Shown: positions 1 through 10,700 of the stretch, in pieces
How the letters are laid out: each line of letters begins with the position of its first letter
Numbering within the stretch: the stretch's first letter is position 1
Source: Sphaerolaimus hirsutus
Taxonomy: Eukaryota > Nematoda > Chromadorea > Monhysterida > Sphaerolaimidae
Length of the DNA stretch: 64,000 nucleotides
Reading direction: 5' to 3'
Assembly (NCBI GenBank): GCA_964036195.1
Contig: OZ038452.1
Span: forward strand, 19,293,785-19,357,784
Translations under genes and position numbers: made by a program
Notes under the pieces: model-generated
Seen by the model: only the letters and a program-made list of their open reading frames with translations
Databases searched by the model: none
What the model was told of the DNA's origin: nothing

Positions 1-72
1 AATGATTGAATGTAATTTCTCGTAACAATTTAAAATCGCCCTTTTCCTCACTCTAAAATCAGCCCCCCAAAA

Positions 73-3000
73 ATGGGCGTCAGTTGGATACTCGAATACC
101 CCCTGAGCGATTCGGACTACCGTAAGCCCGGCTCGGAATTATTGGCGCGCATACAGAAAAGTGTTCTGCGAACAGCCGCGACCGACACCGCCGATGTGCA
201 AGTGGAGCCATTCTTTGTGCTGGTGATGCCGTACTTGTCTGGGAAGGGCGATGGTGCGTCTGAAGAGTGAGGTGTTGTTTGTACGGGTAGGAAAGGCGGG
301 GTTACCCCCCCCCCCCCCAAACAAAACCCGTCCAGCTATCTATCCATCCCGGAGGCAAATTTTGCGCTACTATCCCGACACCCCCTCTCAAATCGGCCGG
401 CTATCTTCCTATGTGGAGCGATTTTTGAGACACTACAACAATTTTGAGCAACTACAACAAAATCGCTATTTTTCGTAACTTTTTTATTGATTTTCATCTC
501 CAAAATCACTGGTTCATATGTCTAACTGTCTATTTTCAGCTATCTTTAGTACTATGTATGTATGTATGTACTTTATGTACTTACCCCCCCCCACCCCCCC
601 CCCAAAAAAAAACGTTTAGCTACCTATCTATCCTTCCGGAGAAGCGATCTGCTATCTATGCAACCCCCGGAGGGTCAAAATCTAGAATACCCCCGGTGGT
701 TTGCATGCTTTTGAACGGTCAGTGGTACTTTTAAATAGTAGCAGCGACGATGAGAAGATTTCGATGTTTTTTTATTTTTTGACTTCAATATTACACTGTC
801 TGATGCTGAGATGGTGTTTTTGAATATATTTTTGTGTTAGATACAAAAGATGTCCTATATTTCAAGCGATGAGTTTTTGCAGCTCTGTAGGTCTAGTTGT
901 CTCAAGTGTCTTGCATGGAGTTTAAACCATAATTCTGGAACTCTGCCATTCCAGGCGACACCGACGATGGGGTAGACAGTGACGGACCGGACAAAGCAAA
1001 GCGACCCAGACGTAAGTCCCATGATGGGTTTGAGAAAAAAAATTTTGGCCATCCCTAGTCCCATCACAATATTACATATTTATAGATAGGTCGATACAGG
1101 GACGTACGCAGGATTTTTGAGCGGGGAGGGGCGGAGCCCGGCGAACGGGGGGGGGGCGGCGCCCCCCCCCCCCCTAAAATTTGTTCCTGTAGTAACGCAA
1201 TGGAACGATGGCGCTGGCGCCATTCATTGGCGCCAGCGTCATGACTGTATTGGCGTTGGCGCCAACGCCAACGTGTACTATATTGCACTTAGTTGTGCCG
1301 AAATTTATGGTACCGGGCACTGCTTTGACGGTATTTGTGGTGGTGATTTCACTCCTGAAAGTAAATTGTGAATCATATAAATATAGGGTGCGGTGCAGAA
1401 ATGCGTGCATGCGCGCAAAATTTTTGCTAAGTGGCTACAAAATCGCTTCACAAAAGTGCCATTCCTGGCACATTTTTTTACCAGGCCCGGGAACGGGGGG
1501 GGGGCGGCCGCCCCCCCCCCTGCGTACGTCCCTGGGTCGAGAGCTGCGTCTCAAAAACACGGTGAAAATATCTACTGGTAAAGCTAAAGACAACGTCTGC
1601 CGCCATTGTTACGCATTTTGAGACTTTTACCCCTTTCTGTCATTGTCAATCGACCGTCAATTAGCACCGTGATCGATCACTAATTTGCTACTTCGTGTTT
1701 GTAGGTGGCAAGAGCACGGTGTTCGTGTGCCAGCACAGCGAGTACCCAGCCAGCAATTTTGTCGTTGTGCACGAGCCCGACTCCAAGCGGCCGATTTTGG
1801 CCACCGCCGACAGACATTTCGATGCTATCATGGACAAACTGAACCCGGCTTTCGCTTACAGGCAAGTTGTGAGTGCTTGGTGGTAGGGTTAAAACAGGGG
1901 CCAGTCCAGACCCTGTTAAGTGTAAAAGCTAGATTCTACTTTCCGTCCGGCTTGGCACGCTGCCCGCTTGCGCTTGGGAAGGTTTTTAGGCATTGACCCC
2001 GCCTTGATGATGAACTCGGGTAGGGGTCGGCGGCGGAATGGATCAAAGGTTGAATGCCATGGGATTAACTCTGGACTCACTCGGGATTATTGCTCAGATT
2101 GGGTGTGGTGGCTTTAATTGGTATGTGTTTACTTATATTTGGCAATATTTGATGTGCTCTGCTGTGATGACAAAGTTTCAGCACTATAACCTCACCATAG
2201 CCCGAGATATAGCTTCCGATATGAAATAAAAAGATGGAATGCTAACTTGACCGGGAAGGTGTTTATGATAAGAACAAGTTTACTCCATTTTTTACATGCA
2301 ATTTTAATTCTCACTCTTCAAATGTTTTTTTACATATCCACTTACGTCAAAATTTTGTAGATGTATTTATAAAATGTATTTTTGTAACAGTCTGAATTCA
2401 CCTCTGTCAACTATCAATTCTGATGTAAACTTTGAATGATGTAACAAAAAACGGGAATGATCTACGCTAAATGTACGCTTAATCCAATCGCATTCAGCCT
2501 TTTGGAAGGTTTTGGTTTGGTTTTTGAAATTTGATCCATTCCGCACAAAATTGTTGGCATGAAAAGTGTCAATTCAATCGGCGCAATTAAATACGCGTGC
2601 AGTGTGGGGGTCGTGTTTTACATTAGAAGTCAACCACATGCGTGCAATTTGGTCAGCAGACGCGACTCTTTATAAATCGGGACTGCCAAATCTCGGAATT
2701 ATTCCGGATTCGAGATCGGGATCCCATCTGAACCCTACTTGATGATTGTTGGATGGCCTTGACTTGACCTATTTTGTGGCAGGCGGCAGCACCACATGGA
2801 GACGCGCGGCTTCAGCGTGCGCGCCGCCGACGTGTGCATCCGCGTCGGCGCCGTCACCATCGCTGGAGCTTTCCGCGGTAAATAAATTGATTGCAGTTGT
2901 CCAGTACAGAAACATTTTTCACTAAATTCTCAAACCACACCTCAAACCGCCAGGCGTCAGTTTCGAACTCTCCTACTCGCCCTGTTCCGACCTGATCCAA

Positions 3001-4277
3001 TGTCACAACCTACTGCGAGAGGTCGCTTCAACCTACCTGCCCGCGGCCGTTGTAAACGCGCACGCGGCGAACGTGACCAGCGCCAGGCAGGCGATGCAGT
3101 GCGGCGCGCAGTTCACCGGCGCCGAGTTGGCCGCCGGGTACGTGGAGCTGTTTGGTAGATTGAGACAGCAGAGTGGCGGAGCGGCCGGCCATCCTGGGTT
3201 GGGGGAGGGCAGGGGGGAGGGTATGGATAGTGTCAGTGGTGAGTTGTTGCGAGGTTTCGTTTTTCGGTTCGTTTCGTTTTATTCCCCTGTTTTGTTAACG
3301 TTTATTTTCTTGTGCCTCGATGGCGCACCGCACACTCAAAATTTTCAAGGGCGGTTCGAACGTTTTTTAGTTCCGCCAAGGCGGAACTCCAAGTGCGGTT
3401 CGAACGTTTTTTTAAAGGATTTTTAGGGCATTTTTTCGACATTTGAACAAAATTCGAATGGAGTCCGGACGAATTGACCTGAATTCGCACACTTCTTGTG
3501 CATTTGGGTGTTAGAACATTTTCACGCAGTAAGTTTCAAAATAATAGGGACAGTTTCAATTCCGCCCTTGACTTTTCAATTTCACCCATTAGAGAAGGTT
3601 GTTGTTAGATACAAATCTTAATTATCTTTCCAAATATTTTTGTGAAAATTGTTTTATGGGTACATCTAAGCATGATCTTCAAAAACCAAGAGATAAAAAT
3701 TTATGTGAAATCCACTCGTTCTAAAGATAATTGTATTTTGCGTGGTGCATATTTGTGTAAACAGAAACTGAATTCCACCCTGGTAGAAAGTGTCCGTATG
3801 TTTTCTTGCCTAGATGGAGCACCGCACACTCAAAAGAGTGCGGACGTTGTTTGAACCGTTTGTGCTTTCCGCCCTTTCCGAATTAATTCGGCCCGTGCAC
3901 AATTCAAGGCAATTCCGCCAAGAGTAAAAAGAGTGCGGACGTTGTTTAAACGTTTTGCACGTTCCGCCCTTTCCGAATAAATTCCGCCCCTGCACAATTC
4001 GAGGCAATTCCGCCATCGTCAAAGTGTTCGTACGTTTCATGTGTGGAATTGAAATCGAGGGCGGTTCGGACGTTTTTGAATTCCACCCCCGATTTTAATT
4101 CTGCCCTTTTGAATTCCGCCCTTGAAAAAGTGTTCAAACCGCAACTGAAAATTTGAGTGTGCCGTGCGACAATCAGTCCTAATTGATGGAAAATTAAATT
4201 TTTACTGGCCGACACTTTTTGCAGGTCAGTCGACACCGATACCCCCTGTTTCTACTGCCGCGGCGCCAGTCAGATGA
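73..4277 (+). CDS. MED20: Mediator complex subunit 20, six exons, complete
   Basis: Exons 73-253, 955-1011, 1705-1868, 2790-2877, 2954-3238 and 4225-4277 join in frame to 275 codons. The protein starts MGVSWILEYPL, matching the MGV start of MED20. It contains QHSEYPAS (family HNSEYPLS), METRGFSVRAADVCIRVGAV (family ETRG plus a V-G-T-V-T strand), the GVSFELSYSPC strand (family GISVEVEYGPC) and a C-terminal GYVELFGRLRQQ helix. It ends PVR, where human ends GIR. MED20 sits in the Mediator head with MED18, linking regulators to RNA polymerase II. Human MED20 is 212 residues; the surplus lies in exon 2 (acidic then basic, DTDDGVDSDG then KAKRPRR) and in a Gly-rich tail. The start has good context (AAAATGG). 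Donors are GTGCGT, GTAAGT, GTGAGT, GTAAAT and GTGAGT. The identification rests on my memory of the family, but several motifs agree in order. Confidence 0.93.
285..715. mobile_element. Relic of the GATAGATAGCTG hAT-like family, intron 1 of MED20
   Basis: The C-rich and G-rich tracts and the repeated AGCTATCTATC motif match, in reverse, the intact copy at 23771-24267. Ends and TSD are not recognisable, so this is a decayed copy. Confidence 0.5.
1097..1534. mobile_element. hAT-like MITE, CAGGGACGTACGCAG ends
   Basis: The ends are inverted copies: CAGGGACGTACGCAG on the left, CTGCGTACGTCCCTG on the right. They are flanked by an 8-bp duplication, GGTCGATA (1089-1096) and GGTCGAGA (1535-1542), 7/8 identical. 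It is 438 bp, lies in MED20 intron 2 and has no coding capacity. The interior has a GGCGCC-rich inverted patch (1205-1275). The same family recurs at 45977-46403 with a perfect duplication. Confidence 0.8.
1893..1930 (+). repeat. End fragment of the CTGTAAARTGT hairpin MITE family
   Basis: It reads GGGGCCAGTCCAGACCCTGT then TAAGTGTAAAAG, the terminal inverted repeat of the family seen whole at 28777-28949. Only one end remains here. Confidence 0.5.
1931..2789. other. MED20 intron 3, no further feature seen
   Basis: Mostly AT-rich intron DNA. Short open frames (for example 2038-2229) do not resemble any family I know and lie inside an intron with matching phases on both sides. Confidence 0.5.
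3321..4170. mobile_element. Two adjoining GCACCGCACACT-ended elements in MED20 intron 5
   Basis: Ends GGCGCACCGCACACTC (3321) and GGAGCACCGCACACTC (3815) face an opposite end GAGTGTGCCGTGCG near 4170. The interior carries many copies of GGGCGGTTCGAACG-type and CCGCCC-type motifs in both orientations, which is typical of subterminal motif arrays in DNA transposons. The ends match the large copy at 22540-28212. The TSD is unclear. Confidence 0.6.
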
Positions 4278-4319
4278 TGCAGTTTTTCTCTGTAATATAT
4301 TGTCTTCAAATTCCAATGC

Positions 4320-5550
4320 ATTTAACTTGATCGCAGTATGTGCATATATACTCCAGTCACTTTACACCCTGCACCCGTGGTTCCCGCTGAAAACGTGCCA
4401 ACGATTTTTAGACATGCTATTTTCATACCAAGTCGAAAAAAGTCATCGCTGTTATAACGCTATACGCTAACTCATTCACAACAATTATTTTTTCGTCTTT
4501 TACAGAAAAATCACATCCTTTACAATCATTGGCACACATCCAACGTGAGCCATAAATGAGTGAGATGGCAGAGTATCATGTCCGCCGAGTATAAATGGAT
4601 TGCATTTATGTTTTATGTGTTTTTGCATTTGAAAGTGTGAGGATTTGCGCACAAGCATCTTTCCCGTGGCGTACCCAGCGCCCGTACCTGCTGTGCTTGG
4701 CACGGATTTCCTTTTCCTTATCACTCTGGAAGTGTTCCCGACAAGCGCCATTATATTTGGTAAGCTCATTATCACTGATGGAAAAGTGCCGGGAAAATGG
4801 CGTCAGTAACATTATTATGGAAGCATTTTGAGAAAAGCTATTTATCATAAAATCAGGATTATCATAAAAATGGTCAATTTATGTATCATTTATTACATCA
4901 AAAATTTATGTCATGTATACCATACATAAATCATCAATTAGGTAAAGCCTACTTAGGGGTATTTTTCATTGTATATTTTGATGTGGACTTTAATCCGTGT
5001 CCATGGCGCCACGCCATCACTATCAGTTTTCCATCAAATAATAAGTCTGGTGTATTTTTGTAACCAATCCAAAACGGTGAAAACCTGCTCATCACTTTGA
5101 TTTATTTGAAAGAACCTGTATTACCCCGAAAGTGGCTTTTGAAGCGTCGGCCGCCGTGTTTCGCGTACATATAGCCATTCTCGTACAAAAGTCATTCTCT
5201 TAATGGAGTGCGTTGCTGCTCAATGCATATGCAATTTTTGCATAAATATGTTTGACTACGCTGTGACGCTAGAGAAGGTTAACAACAACAATCTATAAAG
5301 AAAATGTTTTCAATTGTAAAAAAAGGTAATCAATTTTTTTACATCAGTTGACTTTTTGCATTTTATGTGTCTTTGTTTTATGTATGCTAGTGACTTTACA
5401 CCTTGCGTTGGTGGTTCACTTTTTAAGCTTGTCAACAATATTTAACGCGTTTGATTATCACAAAAATATGAAAAAATTCATTGCTGTTATACGTATTCAC
5501 ACAATGAATTTTTCATCTTATTACAAATGTCCCATCCTGTAGTTATCATT
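4320..5550. repeat. MED20-SGPL1 intergenic: two diverged copies of one interspersed repeat
   Basis: 4345-4600 and 5345-5550 are related: CACTTTACACC, a GTTATACGCTATACGC/GTTATACGTATTCAC block, and a closing ATCATTGGCRCA segment. A third copy lies reversed at about 42090-42330. The first copy runs into a GTCCGCCGAGTATA end. No coding capacity and no gene is seen in this gap. Confidence 0.5.
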
Positions 5551-6461
5551 GGCGCCACACACGTTGGATGTCAACTGAATTCGTTTCAACTAAATTTGAG
5601 TGAACTGTGATTTCAACTTTCCTATCTGATAGAGCATAGTAAATTTTACACCAGGACTAGGGATGGCCGGTGTTTTTTTCAACCGTCCTTTTAAAAAAAA
5701 AATTTGTTAAAAAAACAGGCATCGAAACCGTTTTTTTTAAACATCAGCCAAATTTTTTTGTACTATGCACTAGGTATTTTGCAATTTTTTGTGCGCAAGA
5801 GCGCAATTTCACATACACATTACCATTGGTGGTTGTTTTCATTGGTTTTGAAGCATTTTTAGTGTGAAAGCTACCATTTGTTGATGCTATTGTGTAGTAT
5901 TTTAAGCCGTGATATGTTAGTGTAGTATAAAATATCCAGCCAATGTGCTCCCACATACTTATACAGTGTGAAACATCACTGTCAATGGATTAGCCTTCTC
6001 TGAAAACATTATTTAAGCACTATTCCATGCAAAACTTGACTTGAAGTCACGAACATTCGACAAAAGGTGATGATATACGCAACAAGTCGACAAAAAATGA
6101 ATATTTTTGACAGAAATCACCACTTATAATGCTATCCCACGGCTCCCACAGCCATTCTGTGGCTATATTTTACCATCACAAAGTACTGACAATTGTCTGA
6201 TATACCTGTATATGTTTACTCATAACCATATTTGGGAGCTTTTAAAATAACGTTTTAATTTTTTTAATAAATGTTTTAAATTAAAAAAGTGTTTTTTTTA
6301 TAAAAAACAGGGTCGTTAAAAAAAAACATTTTTTTGGCCATCCCTAACCAGAACACTCAATTGTCATTGTTTATGTTAAGTGTGATGCTTGAAAATTTTT
6401 TTTGTGTTTTTTAGTTGACATTGAGTTTGAAATTTGCGATGTCAATAGCGTGTGTGGGCCC
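5551..6461. mobile_element. Harbinger-like hairpin MITE, interrupted by a hAT-like insertion
   Basis: Left end GGCGCCACACACG and right end CGTGTGTGGGCCC are inverted, flanked by ATT on both sides. The interior matches the uninterrupted relative at 8581-8783 (TTTCAACTTT, GATAGA.CAT, then TTAAGTGTGATGCTT), which shows that 5658-6346 is a later insertion. Three-base duplications and palindromic structure suggest a PIF/Harbinger MITE; that assignment is inference. Confidence 0.65.
5658..6346. mobile_element. hAT-like MITE, TAGGGATGGCC ends, 689 bp
   Basis: It starts TAGGGATGGCC and ends GGCCATCCCTA, with long T and A runs just inside. The duplication ACCAGGAC (5650-5657) and ACCAGAAC (6347-6354) is 7/8. 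Eight-base duplications and such ends fit hAT. It has no transposase and is a member of the commonest family in the window. Confidence 0.85.
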
Positions 6462-6949
6462 ATTGGCACGCTTCCCACGTGAGGCATAAATAAGTGCCAG
6501 TGCGGAGTATAAGTCCGCCGGGTATAGGGCCTGCCTAGTTTACATGCACATATTTAGTTGTGTATTTTTGCGTGTATGTTTGTTGTTAAACATTGTAGCG
6601 CATGAAAAATTGTTGTGTTATCTGCATGAGGAAGTGATAATAATTATTTTCGCGTTTTGCAATCTTCGTGTAAGCAACTTATTCGCGGTATTTCGTTGTT
6701 GTCGACAAAAACCTATCCAGGGGCTAATTCCAAATGTGGCAAAGTGAAATGACAAATGATAAAAATAAGTGGTTCGACAAATAGCAGGTTAAGAGTACGG
6801 TAAAAAGTTTAGAGATAAGTAAAAAAATAGACTGGCGCCATGGTTCTGGCGCCATCTGATGGTGCCGCGCCATTGCGCCATTTTTCTGTGGAAATCAGGG
6901 GTCCAAAATTGAAAACCTAATTCTTTAATTAATAAATTGTAATAATGTG

Positions 6950-7445
6950 CCTACACGCACTAGTTTTCACCGTGACTTCGTGTGAAAACTGAAATTTTTT
7001 CAAATGCAAATTAATGAATTCGGTTGAATGATTTAATTTTAATAAAATTTGAATTTAAATAAATGAAAGTTAATGTTTGAAAATTTGAAAACTAAAACAC
7101 ATATAGCATACGATAAGAGTAGGCTGAATGTCGCCATGTCGCCATTTCAGTTTTCACACGTGTCACGGTAAAAACTAGTTTGGGAAGGGTAGTGATGTAA
7201 AAGCGCCATGGCGCTGGCGCCTGGCGCTAGCGCCAAAGCAAAAAGCGCCATGGCGCTTTTGGCGCTTGGCGCTTTTTTGCTGTGGCGCCATTGGCGCTTG
7301 GCGCTGTGCTACGGAAAAGCGCCATGGCGCTTTTGGCGCTTGGCGCTTTTTTGCTGTGGCGCCATTGGCGCTTGACGCTCGCATCCCAAAAGCGCCATGG
7401 CGCTTGGCGCCAAAACTCTGGCGTTTTTACATCACTAGTGTAGGG
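6950..7445. mobile_element. Hairpin MITE with CCTACACACACTAGTTTTCACC ends, carrying a nested element
   Basis: The left end CCTACACGCACTAGTTTTC and the inverted right end (GTTTTCACACGTGTCACGG then AAAACTAGT) match a second, cleaner copy at 58189-58425 in opposite orientation. The right terminus is split by the GGCGC-rich element at 7190-7437. Confidence 0.65.
7190..7437. mobile_element. GGCGC-rich hAT-like palindromic element
   Basis: TAGTGATGTAAAAGCGCC at the left and its inverse at the right (GGCGTTTTTACATCACTA). The interior is a chain of GGCGC/GCGCC words. Flanks GGGAAGGG and GTGTAGGG may be a decayed 8-bp duplication. Related copies lie at 25101-25416, 29531-29705 and 29793-30441. Confidence 0.75.
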
Positions 7446-7760
7446 CCAATGTAATTTTTTTGGATACTCCCCTGGTTGTCGGCCGCACGTGCTATCGGAA
7501 TGTTTAATGTTGTTTGCATAGGTCTTGTTCCAAGACGAAATATTTAGTCCCGCCACTCCAACATCATCACTTTCGGTAGTGATTGCGCTGAAATACATGC
7601 ACACCACCTTTGACCCTCTAGCACTAACCAGTTTTCGTATATACCTAGGTAAATAGTAAATACCCTCAAAATCCAGGTCCCAACTTCCCGACAACACCCG
7701 CCGCAGTGGAACGCCAAAACTATCCAAATTAATACCTAATATTCTAAAGACAACGCCAAC

Positions 7761-10700
7761 ATGTGGGAGGATTATTACGACACGTTGGCAGTGTACAACA
7801 CCCTTCTATGGGAATACATGGACTGGCTGCGGACCAACTTCAACCGGCGCTGCGCCGATTTGGAGCCGTGGCAAATTGTGGCGTACACGCTGAGCTCATG
7901 CTGCCTGGCCGTGTGGCTGCACGCAGTTCTGTGGAGTAGTGACAGGCGTAGGTTGGGGTGCTGTTGAAGTTCGCTCTGGTGCCAGTTCCGCAGATTGAGA
8001 AGTGTAAAATTGCAAAAGTAAAGAGAAATGGCAAAAGTGACGAAATAGCCAGTAAATTGGCAAAATTTAAGTGAGATGGCAAAAAGTGACGTAAATAGCG
8101 AGTAAATTGACAGAAGCGAAGTAAAATAAAAAGTAAGTTCTCTTCACTTTGCCATTTTACTTCTCAATTCGCTTTTCATTGCGGAATGAAACGTTCCACC
8201 CTTCATTGTAAAATCGTTTTTAACACCTACCTCGTTATGTATCTATTTCAATTTGCCATTTGACTCCTCCACTTGCGGAACTGGCCTCCGAGAAGCATTT
8301 TGGATGGCTGTTTTGGGTGCACCGTTGGGCCCTGTTCCTGTCTTTAGACTGAGCTTCATAATTGAGTATTTTTGGCGAGCTGCAGCTTCACTGCTTGGCG
8401 ACGTTGCGTTGTTAAGGCCCCACACACGCTAGTTGACATCGACACAAATGTCAACTGGTTTCATTCCCAATTCAAAGATTGCATTTGAACGTCGTCCGTC
8501 CACTCGTCAGCAAGCTTTGAATCGGGATCGGTACCAGTTGACATTTGGTGTCGATGTCAACTAGCGTGTGGGGGCCCTAAGGGCTCACACGCTAGTTGAC
8601 ATGAAAATTCGTGTCAACTCAATTTTGGTTAAGTGTGTGATTTCAACTTTGCTGTGTGATAGAACATGTTAAGTTTTAACCGTGACATTTGCTTTGCATC
8701 GTTACTGTTAAGTGTGATTCTTTAAAAAAATTGTGTTATTCAGTTGACACGAATTTGCGATGTCAATTAGTGTGTGGGAGCCCAAAGCGACATTTTCCGG
8801 CCACTGATTTAACCAATGTGCCTAAAGAACCCCAGTGATGTGAGCAGCATTTCTTTGGTCCCTGAACTAGCTCACTACCTATTTATACCGTTTGAAACCT
8901 CGCTATTTTGATTGAACCCCACGATTTTCAGCGATCCTATCGAGGTTGAAACTAAATCTGTTCAAATTTGTGCGCAAGCTTCCCGGCGTGGAAAGCCGCA
9001 TACAGCGGGAATTGATCAAGGTCAGACGGGATATCGAAGAAACTGTCCACAAGTGTGACCCCAGAAGGGAGTTTGTGAAAATACTGCCTGATAAGGGATG
9101 GAAACCGGTTTGTGGGGGTTGTAGTGTTGTTTGTTTTGTGACGATTTTCTGCGTAGATTTGCACTTGTAAAACTGACTCTGCAGAGCTCTAATGTATTTA
9201 CATGGGGTAGGGCTTGTCAGTGATCTAAACCCGCAACTCATCTTGACCCGCCACTCATCTATTGCTACCCACTTATCAACTATACCTCCGATCTGCATTT
9301 GTTGCACAATGTGCACTGCCTGACTATGTGATACACACATAAGATGTTTGCTGACAGTGACTGGTCAGCTTATCAATCAAAGGATTTATAGCTTTGTTTT
9401 TAAATTTATTTGGTAAAATCTGTATGAAAGTATTTGTCCATATTTTTTATGAGCTCCCATTTGTTATTATTATATTTAAATATTGCATTAAATAATGCAT
9501 TATTGGCTTATAGGTATTGTTTATGTGATAAATAATCATTAAAATTAACAGAATATTTTGATACAGATGTCTCAAAATGGAGTGAACAAACATGTTTGAG
9601 TGATCTAAATCCTTTGAGTGGTAGCTGCTGTCACTGGCCATGCCCTTGATGTTTGCTGGCATGGGCTGTGCCAGCCAGCTGCCATTGGCAATCATCTTTA
9701 GCTGTGGTGTGCTGCAGCAAACAGTTGCTCAATGCACATTGCTTAACAACTGCAAGCTGCAGAGGGTTGTATAGATGAATAGTGGGTACAGATGAGTAGT
9801 GGGTAGCAATAGATGATTGGCAGGTCTAGATGAGTTGCAGGGTGTTGTATGGATGAATAGGAGAGTGCAGATGAGTACTGGATAACAACGATGAGTGGCA
9901 GGTCTAGATGAGTAACAGTTTGGATGACTATCGGCACAGGTTCTTTGTATGTGCGGTTGCTGTATGTACAAAACGTTGCATTCTGTTCCCACCCATCAAA
10001 CAGGGGAAAACTTTTTAAGTGAGGGTTGCTTTTCCTCTCTCGGCTGGCTGGGGGACTATATGTAATTGCGACTATTCAGGGAATTCAAGTATTTGCGGTA
10101 TGTGTTACAGGACGACATAATGTACGAAGCTGAGCGCTACGACAAAATGGGCACCTTCGCGGTGGAGCGTGGCCGCGTGTCGGGTGCCGTGTACACGGAC
10201 ATGCCGCTGGACCTTTTGGAGGCACAGAAGAGGGTTGGTCGTCGGCGTGAACTTGGGTTAATGTGGTTGATTAGAGTTGAAATGGCTGGGTCATGCGTTG
10301 GTGTAGTTTCCCAAGGGTTTCTGTCCATACCTATTTATTGAGTGTGTTTGACGACACTAAATGTGAGTCGTTAATCCAATATAATGTGCATAAAATGTCT
10401 GGCAAGAACCAAGTCACCGATATGCACTTATCATTTTGTTTTGGGGAACATTTATTTGTGTTTGCATTACGCCTTTGCCAGATGAGTATCCCTCGCCGAG
10501 ATGAGTATCCCTCGCTCGATCACCGTGAGTACGGTGAGAATACCGCTGGTTACTTATACTAGGTACTCGTGATACCCCCCAGATCTACGAGCTGTACGCC
10601 TACACGAACCCGCTGCACCCGGACGTGTTTCCGGGTACCCGCAAAATGGAAGCTGAAGTGGTGCGCATGGTGATCAACCTGTTCAACGGCGGCCTCAAAG

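Noticed and set aside
7227-7727. 166-residue minus-strand open frame with repeated AKSAMALFR-like units
   Set aside because: It is a translation of the GGCGC-word transposon and its flank; no family resemblance.
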